From: Takakia lepidozioides
Taxonomy: Eukaryota; Streptophyta; Takakiopsida; Takakiales; Takakiaceae
Direction: 5' to 3'
NCBI GenBank assembly: GCA_030704615.1
Contig: CM060731.1
Coordinates: forward strand, 8,000,001 to 8,064,000
Length of the DNA: 64,000 bases
This document shows positions 22,011-31,786 of this stretch, one piece after another. The notes below the pieces were generated by a model. The model ran no database searches, was not told where the DNA came from, and saw nothing but the letters and a program-made list of their open reading frames with translations. The translations under genes and the position numbers were made by a program. Position 1 is the first letter of the stretch; every line of letters begins with the position of its first letter.

Positions 22011-25000
22011 ATGGCGGAAAACCCGAGCGCTACAGTGTACTGCCCTCCTCACGAGCATAGAGCTTCATTTCCGTGTAGAGGGGACATCTGCCGGGTGATG
22101 GAGAAATATTTGTGCGTTCGATACCACCTGAAACTGGGGTCGGTTTTTTTGGAGGAGGAAAGGAAGGACTCAAACGGCCTTGTTGTCGAGAGTATTGTTG
22201 TGCTCCACGATGATTTCGGCGATGGCAGGGAATGGCGAGTTCCACCATCGGACAACGTCATATACAGGGCTGTTGGGGACTTCATTTGCCCGCCAAATGC
22301 ACCTTCTATCCTGGCGCCTTCCACGAAACAATCCGCGAATCAGAGAGTGGCTACCTCAAAGAGAGAAGTCCGCAACGAAGTAAATCCAGAGCCGAACCCA
22401 TCCATGAAGACGAGCGAGAACTGGGTTGTTCACAACCTGTCCGACTCAGACGAGGTCATGGAAGTTCCGAGGTCGTCCTGGAGATCAGGCAAGTCCTCAA
22501 TGGACGTCAGTGGAGGAGGGAGTCATATTCCCAGCACGAGCACCGCAGTTCGATCTATTCTTGAAATTCTGCGAGGGCTTCACCTGGAGGGACACCGGTC
22601 GGAGCTGGCCGGGCTGGACTACAGCAAGTTCGCAATTAAATCGGTTACATGCCTTCCCGCCGACGTCGACGGTAATATCTTCTTTGAGTTCCCTCCTCGG
22701 GCGGACTACTCGAGGGCGTCCGGAATGTTGACAAATATGGATAGAAAACATGATGGTCATCCTTGGTGCGTTACCAAAACCACCAGCATGAAGATGCTCG
22801 ATGGTGTGCGGGTGCGCTACGTTGTTTGTGCGGGCGCGTTGCGGTGTTTCTCCCCAACTTGCTTCCACTTTAAATCCAGAGGTCACAGGAACGAGACCGA
22901 TTGGACAGGCACAGCTCATCAACCATTTTGAGCTCAAGAGAAGGTTCCGAACTCCACATTTAAGTGTGCGCATTGCAAAGAACCATCACACTGCATGTCT
23001 GTTTGTAATGCCAAGCAGTTCTATGTGTTGCACCGTTTCCCTGACCTCACCCGAGCTTGCATACACGTTGGTTCCCATTGTCACAAATTGGCGAGGGGGA
23101 ACTCGCGGGAGGCTGCCCACGAGGCAGAGCAGCTCGTTCAGGAGGAGGTTAAGTTGAGACCGGGTGCCAAACCCAAACAGATACAGCTCCAAGCCGCCCA
23201 TAAGATGGCATTGGCCAGAATTATGTCGGAAGACGGCTCCGATAGAGTTCCTCTCGAGGAGAAGGAAATGGAGGCATTGCTGGAGTCGGTGTCCCACGTA
23301 TGTTCACCGAATGTCCGAAACCACATTGTCTTATGCAAACAGAAAATTGGGCGTGGCTCGGATATGCACTCCATTCTGGAGGTAAAGCGACGATGTGGAT
23401 ATGACTACATTCATGGAAGTAGGTTTCCAGGACAAGGGATTGAGGCAGATCGTTGTTTCGTATTCAAAATGTCCACGTGTGAACCTGGCAGCGGCTTCGA
23501 ACTGGTCGACAGGATGACGAGTGGGGACTTGTCAAACAGTTGGGTCATGTTCGACCATATCAAGCGAATTACAAATCACCAGTGGGTGACAATGGGTGCA
23601 CATGTCTACGACACCCACTGCAGGATGCTAATGACAATTGCTATTTGTGAGATGAAAGGAGAGGACACACAATCGGAGATGCTTCTTTGGCAGGGAATAA
23701 ACGAACAGATGGCCAAGGCGGGATTGCCCCCTCCCAATTTCCGTGGTTTCATGGCGGACAACGCACAAGCAAATTGGGCTGCCATCCGAAGGGTGTACGG
23801 GCAAGACCCCAATGTTCCCATGGAAGGAAAGGAGAGATCTTGTGGGTTTCATTTTCTGCAGAGCCTTTCGCAGTACACAACCAGGCTCGTGGCGCCAGAT
23901 TTCAGAGAGGAGCACCGTTCCATGTGCCTTGCGTGGAAGCGCGCTCCCACCTTGGATGATGCAGAGACACAGTTTGCATGTATACGGGCTTGGTGGACAT
24001 CGTCAGGTGCTGTAAGGAAATCAGACGAGGGAGCAATGGTCAGTTGGCTAGCATGGTGGCATTATCGTTTCCTCCAGTTCGGCGACTATATGCGGGAGGT
24101 GAGTTACACGAATTCGCGTCCCGTTGAATATTATTCTTGGCCATATTTGTAACTTGCTTGTAACCTCAACATGTGCTTGTGCAGGAAATGTGTCTCGACT
24201 CCGACACCGACATGCCCACGACAAACATGGCCGAATCAGTGCACTCTTCCTAGCGTGCCTCCTCTGCGGCGCATCTGGTGGACATCCTCACTGCCACAAC
24301 GGAGGACATTGTGAGGTCAATTATGCAGCAATGCAGGTACAACGAGTTCTTGAAAGGGAAACAGTGGGGCTTGGGGCCGGACAGGCAGGAAATGCTGATG
24401 CGGACTGCCTCTAGATCAAAGAATCCTCGGAAGTGGGCGGCGGCCTTGCGAGAGGGCCTTCGGGACACGCCATTGCTGCGAAGAGGCCAACATTTGGAAG
24501 GAGATGTTCATACCCATCCAGTGAGACGAAGACTTGACGAGGCACCTGGCGGAGAAGAGGATTCATGGCGAGCTGACAAGAATATTCGCACGCTCCCTCG
24601 TGGTCCGGTGATGTTGCCCGAGGAGGTCTCGTCGAGCACCGCAAGTCCTGCACGTTCAAGATCGCCATCTCCTTTGAGCACAGGGCGCGTGCCCCGGCAA
24701 CATAACGAGCCATCTGTAGTAAAGCAGTACAACATTCCCATTGTGGAGACAAGAGTGTCGGAGTCATAGTGGAGAATTGCGAAGACATTGCCGGCATTTC
24801 GAGGGAAGTGCTGCGCCATCCGGGTGGATACGAGAGCACGCTGTGGTGAGATGATACGGAGGAACCCACACGGTGCTGTACCTGCACCTTGTTTCAGCGG
24901 CAGATTTTTGACTCCCACATTTGCTCACGCCACAACGCAGACATTTTGGTTCTGTAGGCACGACATAATGACCTGTGTATTTGGCAAGCCCAAGTACGGG

Positions 25001-25603
25001 ATTCAGGGAATGCCGGAGCCTCCGGGCGTCTAGCCTGTTGCACGGGGTTGCAGCCTCTCTCAGAATGAGGCGGATGCTCTATCTGCAGCATGATTTCGAA
25101 TGGTGCAACGCACAGACATCCCGGCCCACGCATTTCCGGTTCCTCAGACCCAGCCATTGTAGACTGCTCGGTCCAGTAGAGACGGATTGGACAATTCTGC
25201 ACATCCCACAATGCGATTCGGAAGAGTGAAGAGACGACACCCTCCCAACAAGTTGAATGAGACTCGGATTGCCAATGCTCTTGGGATGGCTTGCACTATT
25301 CAGAGCTCCGTGGACGTACCCCCACCCGGCCTTGGGCGTGTGTATCGGATGGCAACGGCCGGCTCGGCTGTACGCGACGATGTATACACAATTACGATTG
25401 GAGTGGAGCCGACTTGCAATTGTACGGACTTCTCGTTGATGGAAGCAAAGAAGGGTTCGAAGTATTATCCATGCAAGCATCTGTATTACATTTACCTGAA
25501 GAGGTTGAGGATGAACGTGACTATTGATGACTTTATTCATGCACCGGCGTTGAGCGTGAACGAGCTGCACAAATTCCTCCTTAGGGATTCTAGAAATCAT
25601 TGA
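22011..25603 (+). pseudogene. MULE-like transposase with SWIM finger, several nonsense codons
   Basis: One frame runs from ATG 22011 to TGA 25603 across a phase-0 intron 24099-24184. The N-terminal part has a Cys/His-rich module (CAGALRCFSPTC, later CAHCKEPSHC and C-N-A-K-Q-F-Y-V). The centre has transposase motifs resembling MULE catalytic blocks: a first Asp region (WVMFDHIKRI), then FMADNAQANWAAIRRVYG and ERSCGFHFLQSL, and after the intron TTNMAESVHSS, the usual downstream E-S-H block. The C-terminus has a SWIM finger, CNC...PCKHLYY (about 25415-25485). In-frame stops lie at 22929, 24251, 24767, 25031, 25091 and 25160. The first two interrupt conserved regions, so the copy is dead unless some lie in unrecognised introns. 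Superfamily placement is by motif only. Confidence 0.8.
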
Positions 25604-25756
25604 TGGGGCAAAGGGAATCCTCCATATGGATATTTTCAATTGCATTTTGCTGTATCAGACTTTTTTTTTGCAGTGTAATGAAATGCACCCCAAAACTCCT
25701 GGAATGAGGCAATATTCCATTCAAACTGAGATCCAACAGAAGCAGTTGTGGGCTGG

Positions 25757-26110
25757 AAAAATGGCGCCGAATTTCTCTTTTTGGGGCCGAAAACTGGCTA
25801 AGTCCCAACATGCACTGGTACCTGTGTCTGGGAAAATGGCGCCGAATTTCTCTTTTTTGGGCCGAAAACTGGCTAAGTCCCAACATGCACTGGTACAGTG
25901 TCTGGAAAAATGGTGCCAAATTTCCCTATTTTGCGTCGAAAACTGGCTAAGTCCGAACATGCACTGGAAAAATGGCGCCGAATTACCTGTCATGAGGGGA
26001 CCTATAGCCGCGGAATTCGGCACCATTTTTCGCCAGAGAGACCTATTACCGTGAAATACGTCGCCGTTTTTTCAGGTTACGGACCCTATTACCGTGAAAT
26101 TTGGCGCCAT
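25757..26110. repeat. Short palindromic tandem array, right side of element B
   Basis: Units start at 25757, 25833, 25907 and 25969 (76, 74 and 62 bp), each with AAAATGGCGCCGAATTTC and AAAACTGGCTAAGTCC, followed by degenerate pieces ending in ACCCTATTACCGTGAAAT. It shares GGCGCCGAATTTC with both other arrays and GGCTAAGTCCC with the 95-bp array of element A. Confidence 0.9.
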
Positions 26111-26279
26111 ATTTGCACATGTCGCTGGGAATTGGCATGAGCGGAAGACGAAATATCATGAGCACAACTGTCAAAACTTCAATTTTCCCTTCAAGGGGCC
26201 GAATAATATATTTGTTTTTCCTGACACATTGCATTAAATTTTTTATTTTTTATTTTTTATTTTTTTTCGAAATTTGTAC

Positions 26280-26343
26280 TTCTGCTCATGAAAACCGATT
26301 GTCTTACTACTCCGCTCATGCCGCTCATGTTCATGAAATAGCA
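26280..26343 (+). repeat. Right terminal sequence of element B
   Basis: CTGCTCATG, CCGCTCATG, CCGCTCATG and TTCATGAAATAGCA occur in the same order as at the end of element A. An inverted GGCATGAGCGG lies about 150 bp further in (26133). Next to it at 26236-26272 is an A/T run with ATTTTTT repeats. Confidence 0.65.
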
Positions 26344-26586
26344 AACCTCGGTGAATGGTAGCCAACAAGCATACGCAACTGACCTGGTGGATCACATTCC
26401 GGATGGTTTGCCTGTGCCTGATGTGCTCCCTTCCAATCTTCCAAGTGCAAATCCTTCACCCAAAGTTTCACTGTGGATCCTACGACCCCCAAATCATCCA
26501 GACTCTAGCTGTGACTAGCCACATCCCTTGTGACAAGATGAGAACTACAAAGGGAGTAAGAAACCACATCAGCTCCAGCAGGGGAT
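26344..26586. other. Spacer between the ends of elements B and C
   Basis: 243 bp. One plus frame is open for about 50 codons with a Pro/Ser-rich composition (near 26351-26500), perhaps the remnant of the sequence into which B or C inserted. Nothing recognised. Confidence 0.35.
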
Positions 26587-26749
26587 TGCTAGTCCGTGAG
26601 CGGCTCACGTGAGCGGGAAGATGCGTGAGCGAGAAGATGCCAATCTGTGAGCGGAAAGATGCTCACGCCAAAGGGTGCATGGGCCTACAACCGCGGACGG
26701 TGCCGACCCGGGAGACGGAAATGTCATGCGTACCTGGATGTGCAGCTGA

Positions 26750-26900
26750 TGAACGTTGGATGAATGTTGGATGGATGATGGATGATTGATGGATGAGTGT
26801 CGGATGAATGATGGATGATTTATGCATGAACCGATGAGTGACGGAGGAACAATTCTGGAATGGTTGAATGGCTGATGGTTGATGGATGGACATATGCTTC
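26750..26900. repeat. GGATGAATG-rich low-complexity tract
   Basis: Imperfect repeats of GATGGATGAT and GGATGAATGTT within element C, between its end and its last exon. No coding signal. Confidence 0.7.
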
Positions 26901-27137
26901 TGGATGCATGAACAATGGACATGCGTCTGTTTAAAGACTGGATGTATTATGGACCCACACAAAATGTATGAATGGACTTGCAAGTGCTGATGAAAAGTTT
27001 TATGTGGTTGAAATGTCTTATGGAGACAATGTTGGAAAGGGAGGCAAACACTGGACGGAATAGAAAAAAACCCCTCACAAACGATTTCATAGATATTCCG
27101 AAGCACGGCTAATCATTCGGAAAATGTCTATGCACTG

Positions 27138-27905
27138 GTGCTAGCACCCGATTCCGAAGCACTCATAGCATGGCAACTCCAGGACGGCAGGTGGGCTAGG
27201 GAAAAAGTCCGGGATAGCAAAGAAAGGGATACTTCCGCTCGTTTTTTGTGTCCTGCAAAGAAGCCCAAAGTTGCAAGACCAATAAGCAACAGGACAGCAC
27301 TGCGGAGGCAAGACCCAAAAAAAAAACAAGGTCAGAAATATGAAAAATCGTTAATGGCATCTACAACAAACCGGACTTACGTATACTCAAAGTCGGAGTC
27401 CACGTCGAGGTCTTCTTCTGGAACGTCCCGCTCATCGAAAACTGCTTCTTTGTGGGGGGCTGATGTTGAGCTGGAGGTGAGCTGTTGAAGCTCGCTAGAA
27501 AATAGCTCCGCATCCCCCTCCATGCCGAAGAAGTGTCTGTCGGCGCTCTTATAGGCATGGAATGTTGCACCTACAAATCCACAAAACGAATGGTAAAAAA
27601 ACCATGCACGATTACAAATTCAAGATCATACTGTGGACATTCAGGAAACTTGGGAGGGCTCACATGTTCCCAAAGACAAGTCCACCACCCGCCCCCCATG
27701 TCGGCTGCAAGTCTCCACCAGAGTCTGCATGAATGCTGGAGATTTCTCCCGAGCACCTCTCCAAGGGACACCATTCGTCCTTTTCAAAGCCGCCCGGAGT
27801 CCACGTAATTGAACAACACATCGTCCTCCATAGGCTCACAGGTGGGGTCGATGTGTGCTGCAAGGTCCCTCAACTGGAACTCCGCAATACCAGGATGTGA
27901 AAGTT
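27138..27905 (-). pseudogene. Second ParB/methyltransferase gene copy, last three exons, decayed
   Basis: Minus strand. The first piece (about 27905-27668) reads FQLRD...AAHIDPT and DDVLFNYV, then after a frameshift SPAFMQTLVETC and VVDLSLGT before a GTGAGC donor, matching exon 7 of the gene at 4472-4736 (FKFRN, AAVDPVT, DVLYNYV, SPAFIETLMETC, ILDLTCGTG). The next exon (about 27571-27391) starts after a TTGTAG acceptor with GATFHAYKSADRHFFG and ends at a GTAAGT donor, matching exon 8 (GASMWAGTLSDRHVFAF). The last exon (about 27307-27138) contains IPFFAIPDFFPSP, matching VPFFARGDFMPSP. Intron positions agree. A frameshift and a stop in exon 7 show decay. The conserved D-x-x-x-G-T-G-A string supports the SAM-binding reading. 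Confidence 0.72.
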
Positions 27906-27949
27906 ATATTGTATCCTTTTTTGGTGCTTGGGTGTGTATTCGGTTTTGA

Positions 27950-30870
27950 CATCATTAGTAGAGGTTATCAATTTGGACGATGCCCTACCTTGCACCATAA
28001 AAAAAATGCTAGGACTTGGCACCGAGCCTGAATTGGCAGACACTGAATTGGGGGATAGTGAGAGCGATAGTGATGAGGACTATGATCCTGTGGAGGACGC
28101 GAGAGCAAACCCACATCATGCCAAAAATCCAGATACATGGGACTATTGTGATGACACTGGCAATGCTCGGCACGAACTCGGCCTGTACGACTTACCTAAA
28201 CGATGGCCTCCTGATCTAATGTTCAAAGATGATATGTGGAATTCAGAATCCACACAATTGCCAAAGGTTACATTCACTGGTCCTGTCCCCGGACCAAACC
28301 ATGAATTACCGGATATTGTTGCTCCTGTAGATTTCTTTAATTTGTTTTGGCCTTTGAATGTCATGCGACAGGTTGTGGTTATGACTAACATCTATGCTCG
28401 GACTCTCAACAACAAGGGCACATTGAAGGGAGGTAAGTGGTGGTATCCCCTAACTGTCAAGGAGCTGCGGGCTTGGTTGGGGGTGCACATACTAATGGGG
28501 ATAAAGAAGCTCTCTAATACTAGGTTGTACTGGAAAGAGGGTGATGAATTCTTAAAGTGCGGTACCATAATGAAGATTATGAGTAGGAATAGGTGGGAAT
28601 CCATCCTTCGCTACCTACTCCTTGTCGACAACCAGCTGATTTGTTATGACAGTGCTGATCCTACTTTTGACAAGCTTGCTAAGAGTAGGTGGTTGCTAGA
28701 TGCTCAGAATGAGTTATATGCCACGTACTATACCCCCGAGCAGAATCTTACCATTGATGAAATGATGGTCAAGTACAAAGGTAAGTATTCTTCCATACAA
28801 CAGTACATGTCTGAAAAACCAGTCAAATAGGGTATAAAAGTATGGAGTCTTGCCAATGCCGAGTCGAAATACGTGAGTAAGATGGAGGTGTACTTGGGAA
28901 AGGATGATTGTAATGACCTGACCCATAGTTCTGGATACTCTGTGGTAACAAGATTGTTGGAGGTCTTCCAAGGTAAGGGTCATATCGTGACCATGCAATT
29001 TTTTTTTTCTAGCCCTATACTATTCTATGATTTGGCAGCCAAATGCCACTACATGAAAAAGAGGGGGGGGGGGGGGAGAGGGGGGTTAGCGACGCCTACC
29101 CCCCCCCATGGCGCCTCTCCCGTGCGACGCCCCCGCCGCATCCCCATCGTGCGACGCCCCAGGCGTCGCATTGGACAAAAAATTAAAAACAAACGTCGCA
29201 GCTGGGCTGCGACGCACTGGGGGTCGGCCCCTGGTGCGACGCCCAGGACATCGCATCAAGCATCCATGAGATAAATATATATATATTTTTAAAAACGTCG
29301 TATTTTTTATATGAGTTTTTTTTAAAATAAAATAAAATTTATATAAGTCATTTTTAGTGACGCCCTGGGCGTCGCTTTTGAGTTTTTTTTTTTTTTTTGA
29401 TAAGTCATTTGTAGGCATCGCTAAAAAATAACTTGATCATTTTTTGGTTTCTGCAGTAGATGGTGCAGGGAAAGCGACGCCTCTGGCTTCGCTTACATTT
29501 GAGCGACGCGAGGGGTGTCGCTTTGAGGTCGCGACGAGCAACACTCGCATGAACTACTTTATATACAATTAAATCATGAGTTTGAGTGTAAGTTCAATAA
29601 CTGATATGTTGGTTAGTGTGAAGTTTTATTATGTGTATAATCTAGAGGTCAAGAGTTCAAATTTGTCTAACAATACGTTGAATGAATTAGGAACTCGATA
29701 TGTGTCGGCTACTTGCAAAAACATTTTCAAGGGTTAGGTTTGATACTACGTGGCAAGTGTGTGTCCTGCCATTTTTTGAACCATGTGCAATCCCGCATTT
29801 TTTTGAACTATGTGGATCCCGTCTTTTCTCAAAATTCAAAATTCAAAAAAACCTCAAAAGCGACACCCGGGGCGTCGCATTATAAAAGCGACGTCCCCCC
29901 CCCCCCCCCCCCCCCTCTTATTTTCCCCTCCTGTATGGCTATAGTGACGCCCCTAGCATCGCAGTCATTGCGACGCCTTGTGCGTCGCAAATGGGAATTT
30001 TCAGGGGGGTTGGATCTGCAACCCCCCTTGGCGTCGCCTTAAGTCCAAAATCTGCGACGGCCCCATAGCGACGCATGATGCGTCACAGATTTGCGATTTC
30101 CACGGGGCTGGAAATGCGCGATTAGCGACGCCTCGGGCGCCGCTAACCCCCCCCCCCCCCCAAACGGTGTAGTGGGCATTTACACCACTGACACTGCGAA
30201 GACTGTCCGCATAGGTTTTCCTTAAACCTTGGATTTGGGAAAGAATGGGGAGAGGGGCCAATTGGAGTACCGTATGTACATCAGTGGGAAGATGTGTGCG
30301 GTCTCTTGGTTTGATGCGAAATGTGTGAATTTGTTGAGTACAACAATTTCCCTTGTGGCTGCCAATTGTTTCATAGAGAGATGGCATAGAGGGGCTCGTC
30401 GGCTTATGCCCACTTCTCCTGTTGTGAAGCATTATCAAGAGATGATGAGGGGAGTGGACGTGCACGATCAACTAAGGGGGTACTATTCAGTTCAGACTCG
30501 TGACCATAAGTGGTGGCACAGGCTGTACTTTCATAGCGTGGACACCTCCTTGGTGAATTCATATGTGCTCTATGTAAAGTTCATGAAAGCTGAGGCCAAA
30601 GGCCCCCAACCCATTTGTTATTCAATATAGCGGTAGCAACGGGTCTAATGGAAGGGTGGGTTGGTCCCAAGAGAACAGTGATCCCCGGGGCGGATGTGCC
30701 AAACCCGGGGGCTCCTCATTACTCTATGAAGGCCCCGCGGAGGAGAAAATGTGTTGAATGTGGAAAGCGATAAAGGTACTATTGTGGTGTGTGTGGAGAT
30801 ATCTCTTGCTGTCTGGGATGCTGTTTTCTTGCACGTCACAGCCACGTCTAAAACCTGTAAGTGCAATGTG
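27950..30870 (+). pseudogene. piggyBac transposase with C-terminal cysteine-rich finger
   Basis: An acidic N-terminus is followed by the DDE_Tnp_1_7 domain: LTVKELRAWLGVHILMGIKK, NLTIDEMMVKYKG and YMSEKPVK, the last followed by TAG at 28828 where family members usually have Trp, then GIKVWSLANAESKYV. After FFSSPILFYDLAAK and MKKR the frame is broken by an inserted element (29063-30161). It resumes with NGVVGIYTTDT, MRGVDVHDQLRGYYS and DHKWWHRLYFHSVDTSLVNSY. A further short frame at about 30725-30860 holds CVECGK, YYCGVCG, CCLGCC and RHSHV, the cysteine-rich finger at the end of piggyBac transposases. Stops and the insertion make it inactive. Confidence 0.85.
29063..30161. mobile_element. Non-autonomous element made of GCGACGCC hairpins
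   Basis: A 1.1-kb insertion in the piggyBac frame with inverted ends: a G-run followed by TTAGCGACGCC at the left, and GGCGCCGCTAA followed by a C-run at the right. Inside, GCGACGCC and GGCGTCGC recur about 25 times, often paired a few bases apart, separated by AT-rich DNA. No coding capacity. The long homopolymers at both ends blur the target duplication. Confidence 0.7.
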
Positions 30871-31182
30871 AAGTTGTGAGGGTATTGATTTTCCTTGATG
30901 TGGCATTCCCCTGCAGAGATCTCAACATTGTGCATGACGAGGGGGTGAGCTTGTCCAACACATCTAACCGTGTTGTTTATCTTTGTCTTTGCATGAACAC
31001 TCTGGTTTGCTTGTTCATGTTGATTTTGGCATGGAAACGATCCTACCAGAGTAGTGCTGGTTTTGTTTTGGGTAGTTTTATTTGTTTTTGTAGGAGTCGC
31101 TTGGCATGTCCTTTATCTCGGTCTTTGTTTTTTGCCTCTAATGGTGGGCAAGTTTGTATGTTTTTGCAGCTTCAATTTTTGG

Positions 31183-31412
31183 GACTGGAGCTGCAGCTAT
31201 GACAAGAGCTGTAGCGATGACATGAGGCTTCTCAGTAGGATTTTGGTTTAGGAATTGCAGCTATGATAGGAGCTGTACGTTTGTTTCTTTTCATATGTAT
31301 TTTCAGAGCTGCAGCTAGGACATGAGCTGTAGGAGTGATTGAGCAAGACTGTAGATGAAGTTGGAACCAGTGATAGATGCGGGGCTGCAGCTATGATAAG
31401 AGCTGCAGCAGG
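31183..31412. repeat. Four spaced copies of a GAGCTGCAGCTATGAYARGAGCT motif
   Basis: Copies near 31183, 31251, 31305 and 31383, each about 28 bp, with imperfect dyad symmetry around GAGCTGCAGCT. They lie between the transposase C-terminus and the possible right end of the piggyBac element, so they could be subterminal transposase-binding repeats (inference). Confidence 0.6.
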
Positions 31413-31786
31413 TCAGTCCTGCTTGGCCAGCAATCATCTACGTTTGTTTAGTGGTTTTGTTTGTCCCCTTTTTGTGTTTTGTTCATGTTGCATTGTGAGT
31501 CATGCTGTAGGTGTTAGTCCCCCAGCCAAGCGGGGGGTGCAAATAAGGATGGGGCATCCCCTGCGGGAATTCCCCCTCCTTGTATGTATGTGTGGGCTGC
31601 CAATGGGGAAGACTTTGTTGGGTTCAAATCCCACTTACACAAGGCTGTGGACAGGTTTGTGTGGGGCTGTTGGGCTGGCACATAGGTTGAGGTGGGTTCC
31701 CTTTGCTTGCTTGATTCTGTTTTTTCTGCTCAGAGGTCAGCTTTTTCCAAAAGATCAACATTACCCACTGGGCGCTTAGGGGTTAA

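Larger units (their letters stand above)
20750..26343 (+). mobile_element. Element B, MULE-like transposon with palindromic arrays
   Basis: The right end at 26343 is set by the shared terminal sequence (CCGCTCATG words, then TCATGAAATAGCA). The left boundary is approximate: it is where the palindrome array begins. The element holds a long transposase pseudogene between two arrays. I could not find an inverted copy of the right end at the left, so it may be truncated there or have asymmetric ends. Confidence 0.6.
26587..27905 (-). mobile_element. Element C, remnant carrying a second ParB/methyltransferase copy
   Basis: The minus strand ends at 26587 in CCGCTCACGTGAGCCGCT followed by CACGGACTAGCA, a diverged version of the A and B ends. 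It contains three homologous exons of the methyltransferase gene. Its other side is lost at about 27905, where the piggyBac element begins. Confidence 0.55.
27906..31786 (+). mobile_element. piggyBac-like element, interrupted
   Basis: Contains a piggyBac transposase pseudogene. A possible right end is GGGCGCTTAGGGG followed by TTAA at 31783-31786, comparable with the TTAA-flanked MITE at 33.5 kb. I found no matching left inverted repeat, so the left limit is only where recognisable methyltransferase sequence of element C stops. Confidence 0.55.

Noticed and set aside
27138-27488. Plus-strand frame of 116 residues
   Set aside because: Antisense to the second methyltransferase copy, whose exon matches are specific.
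31591-31640. B-box-like GGTTCAAATCC suggesting a SINE or tRNA gene
   Set aside because: The candidate A box is too close and there is no fold or target duplication.
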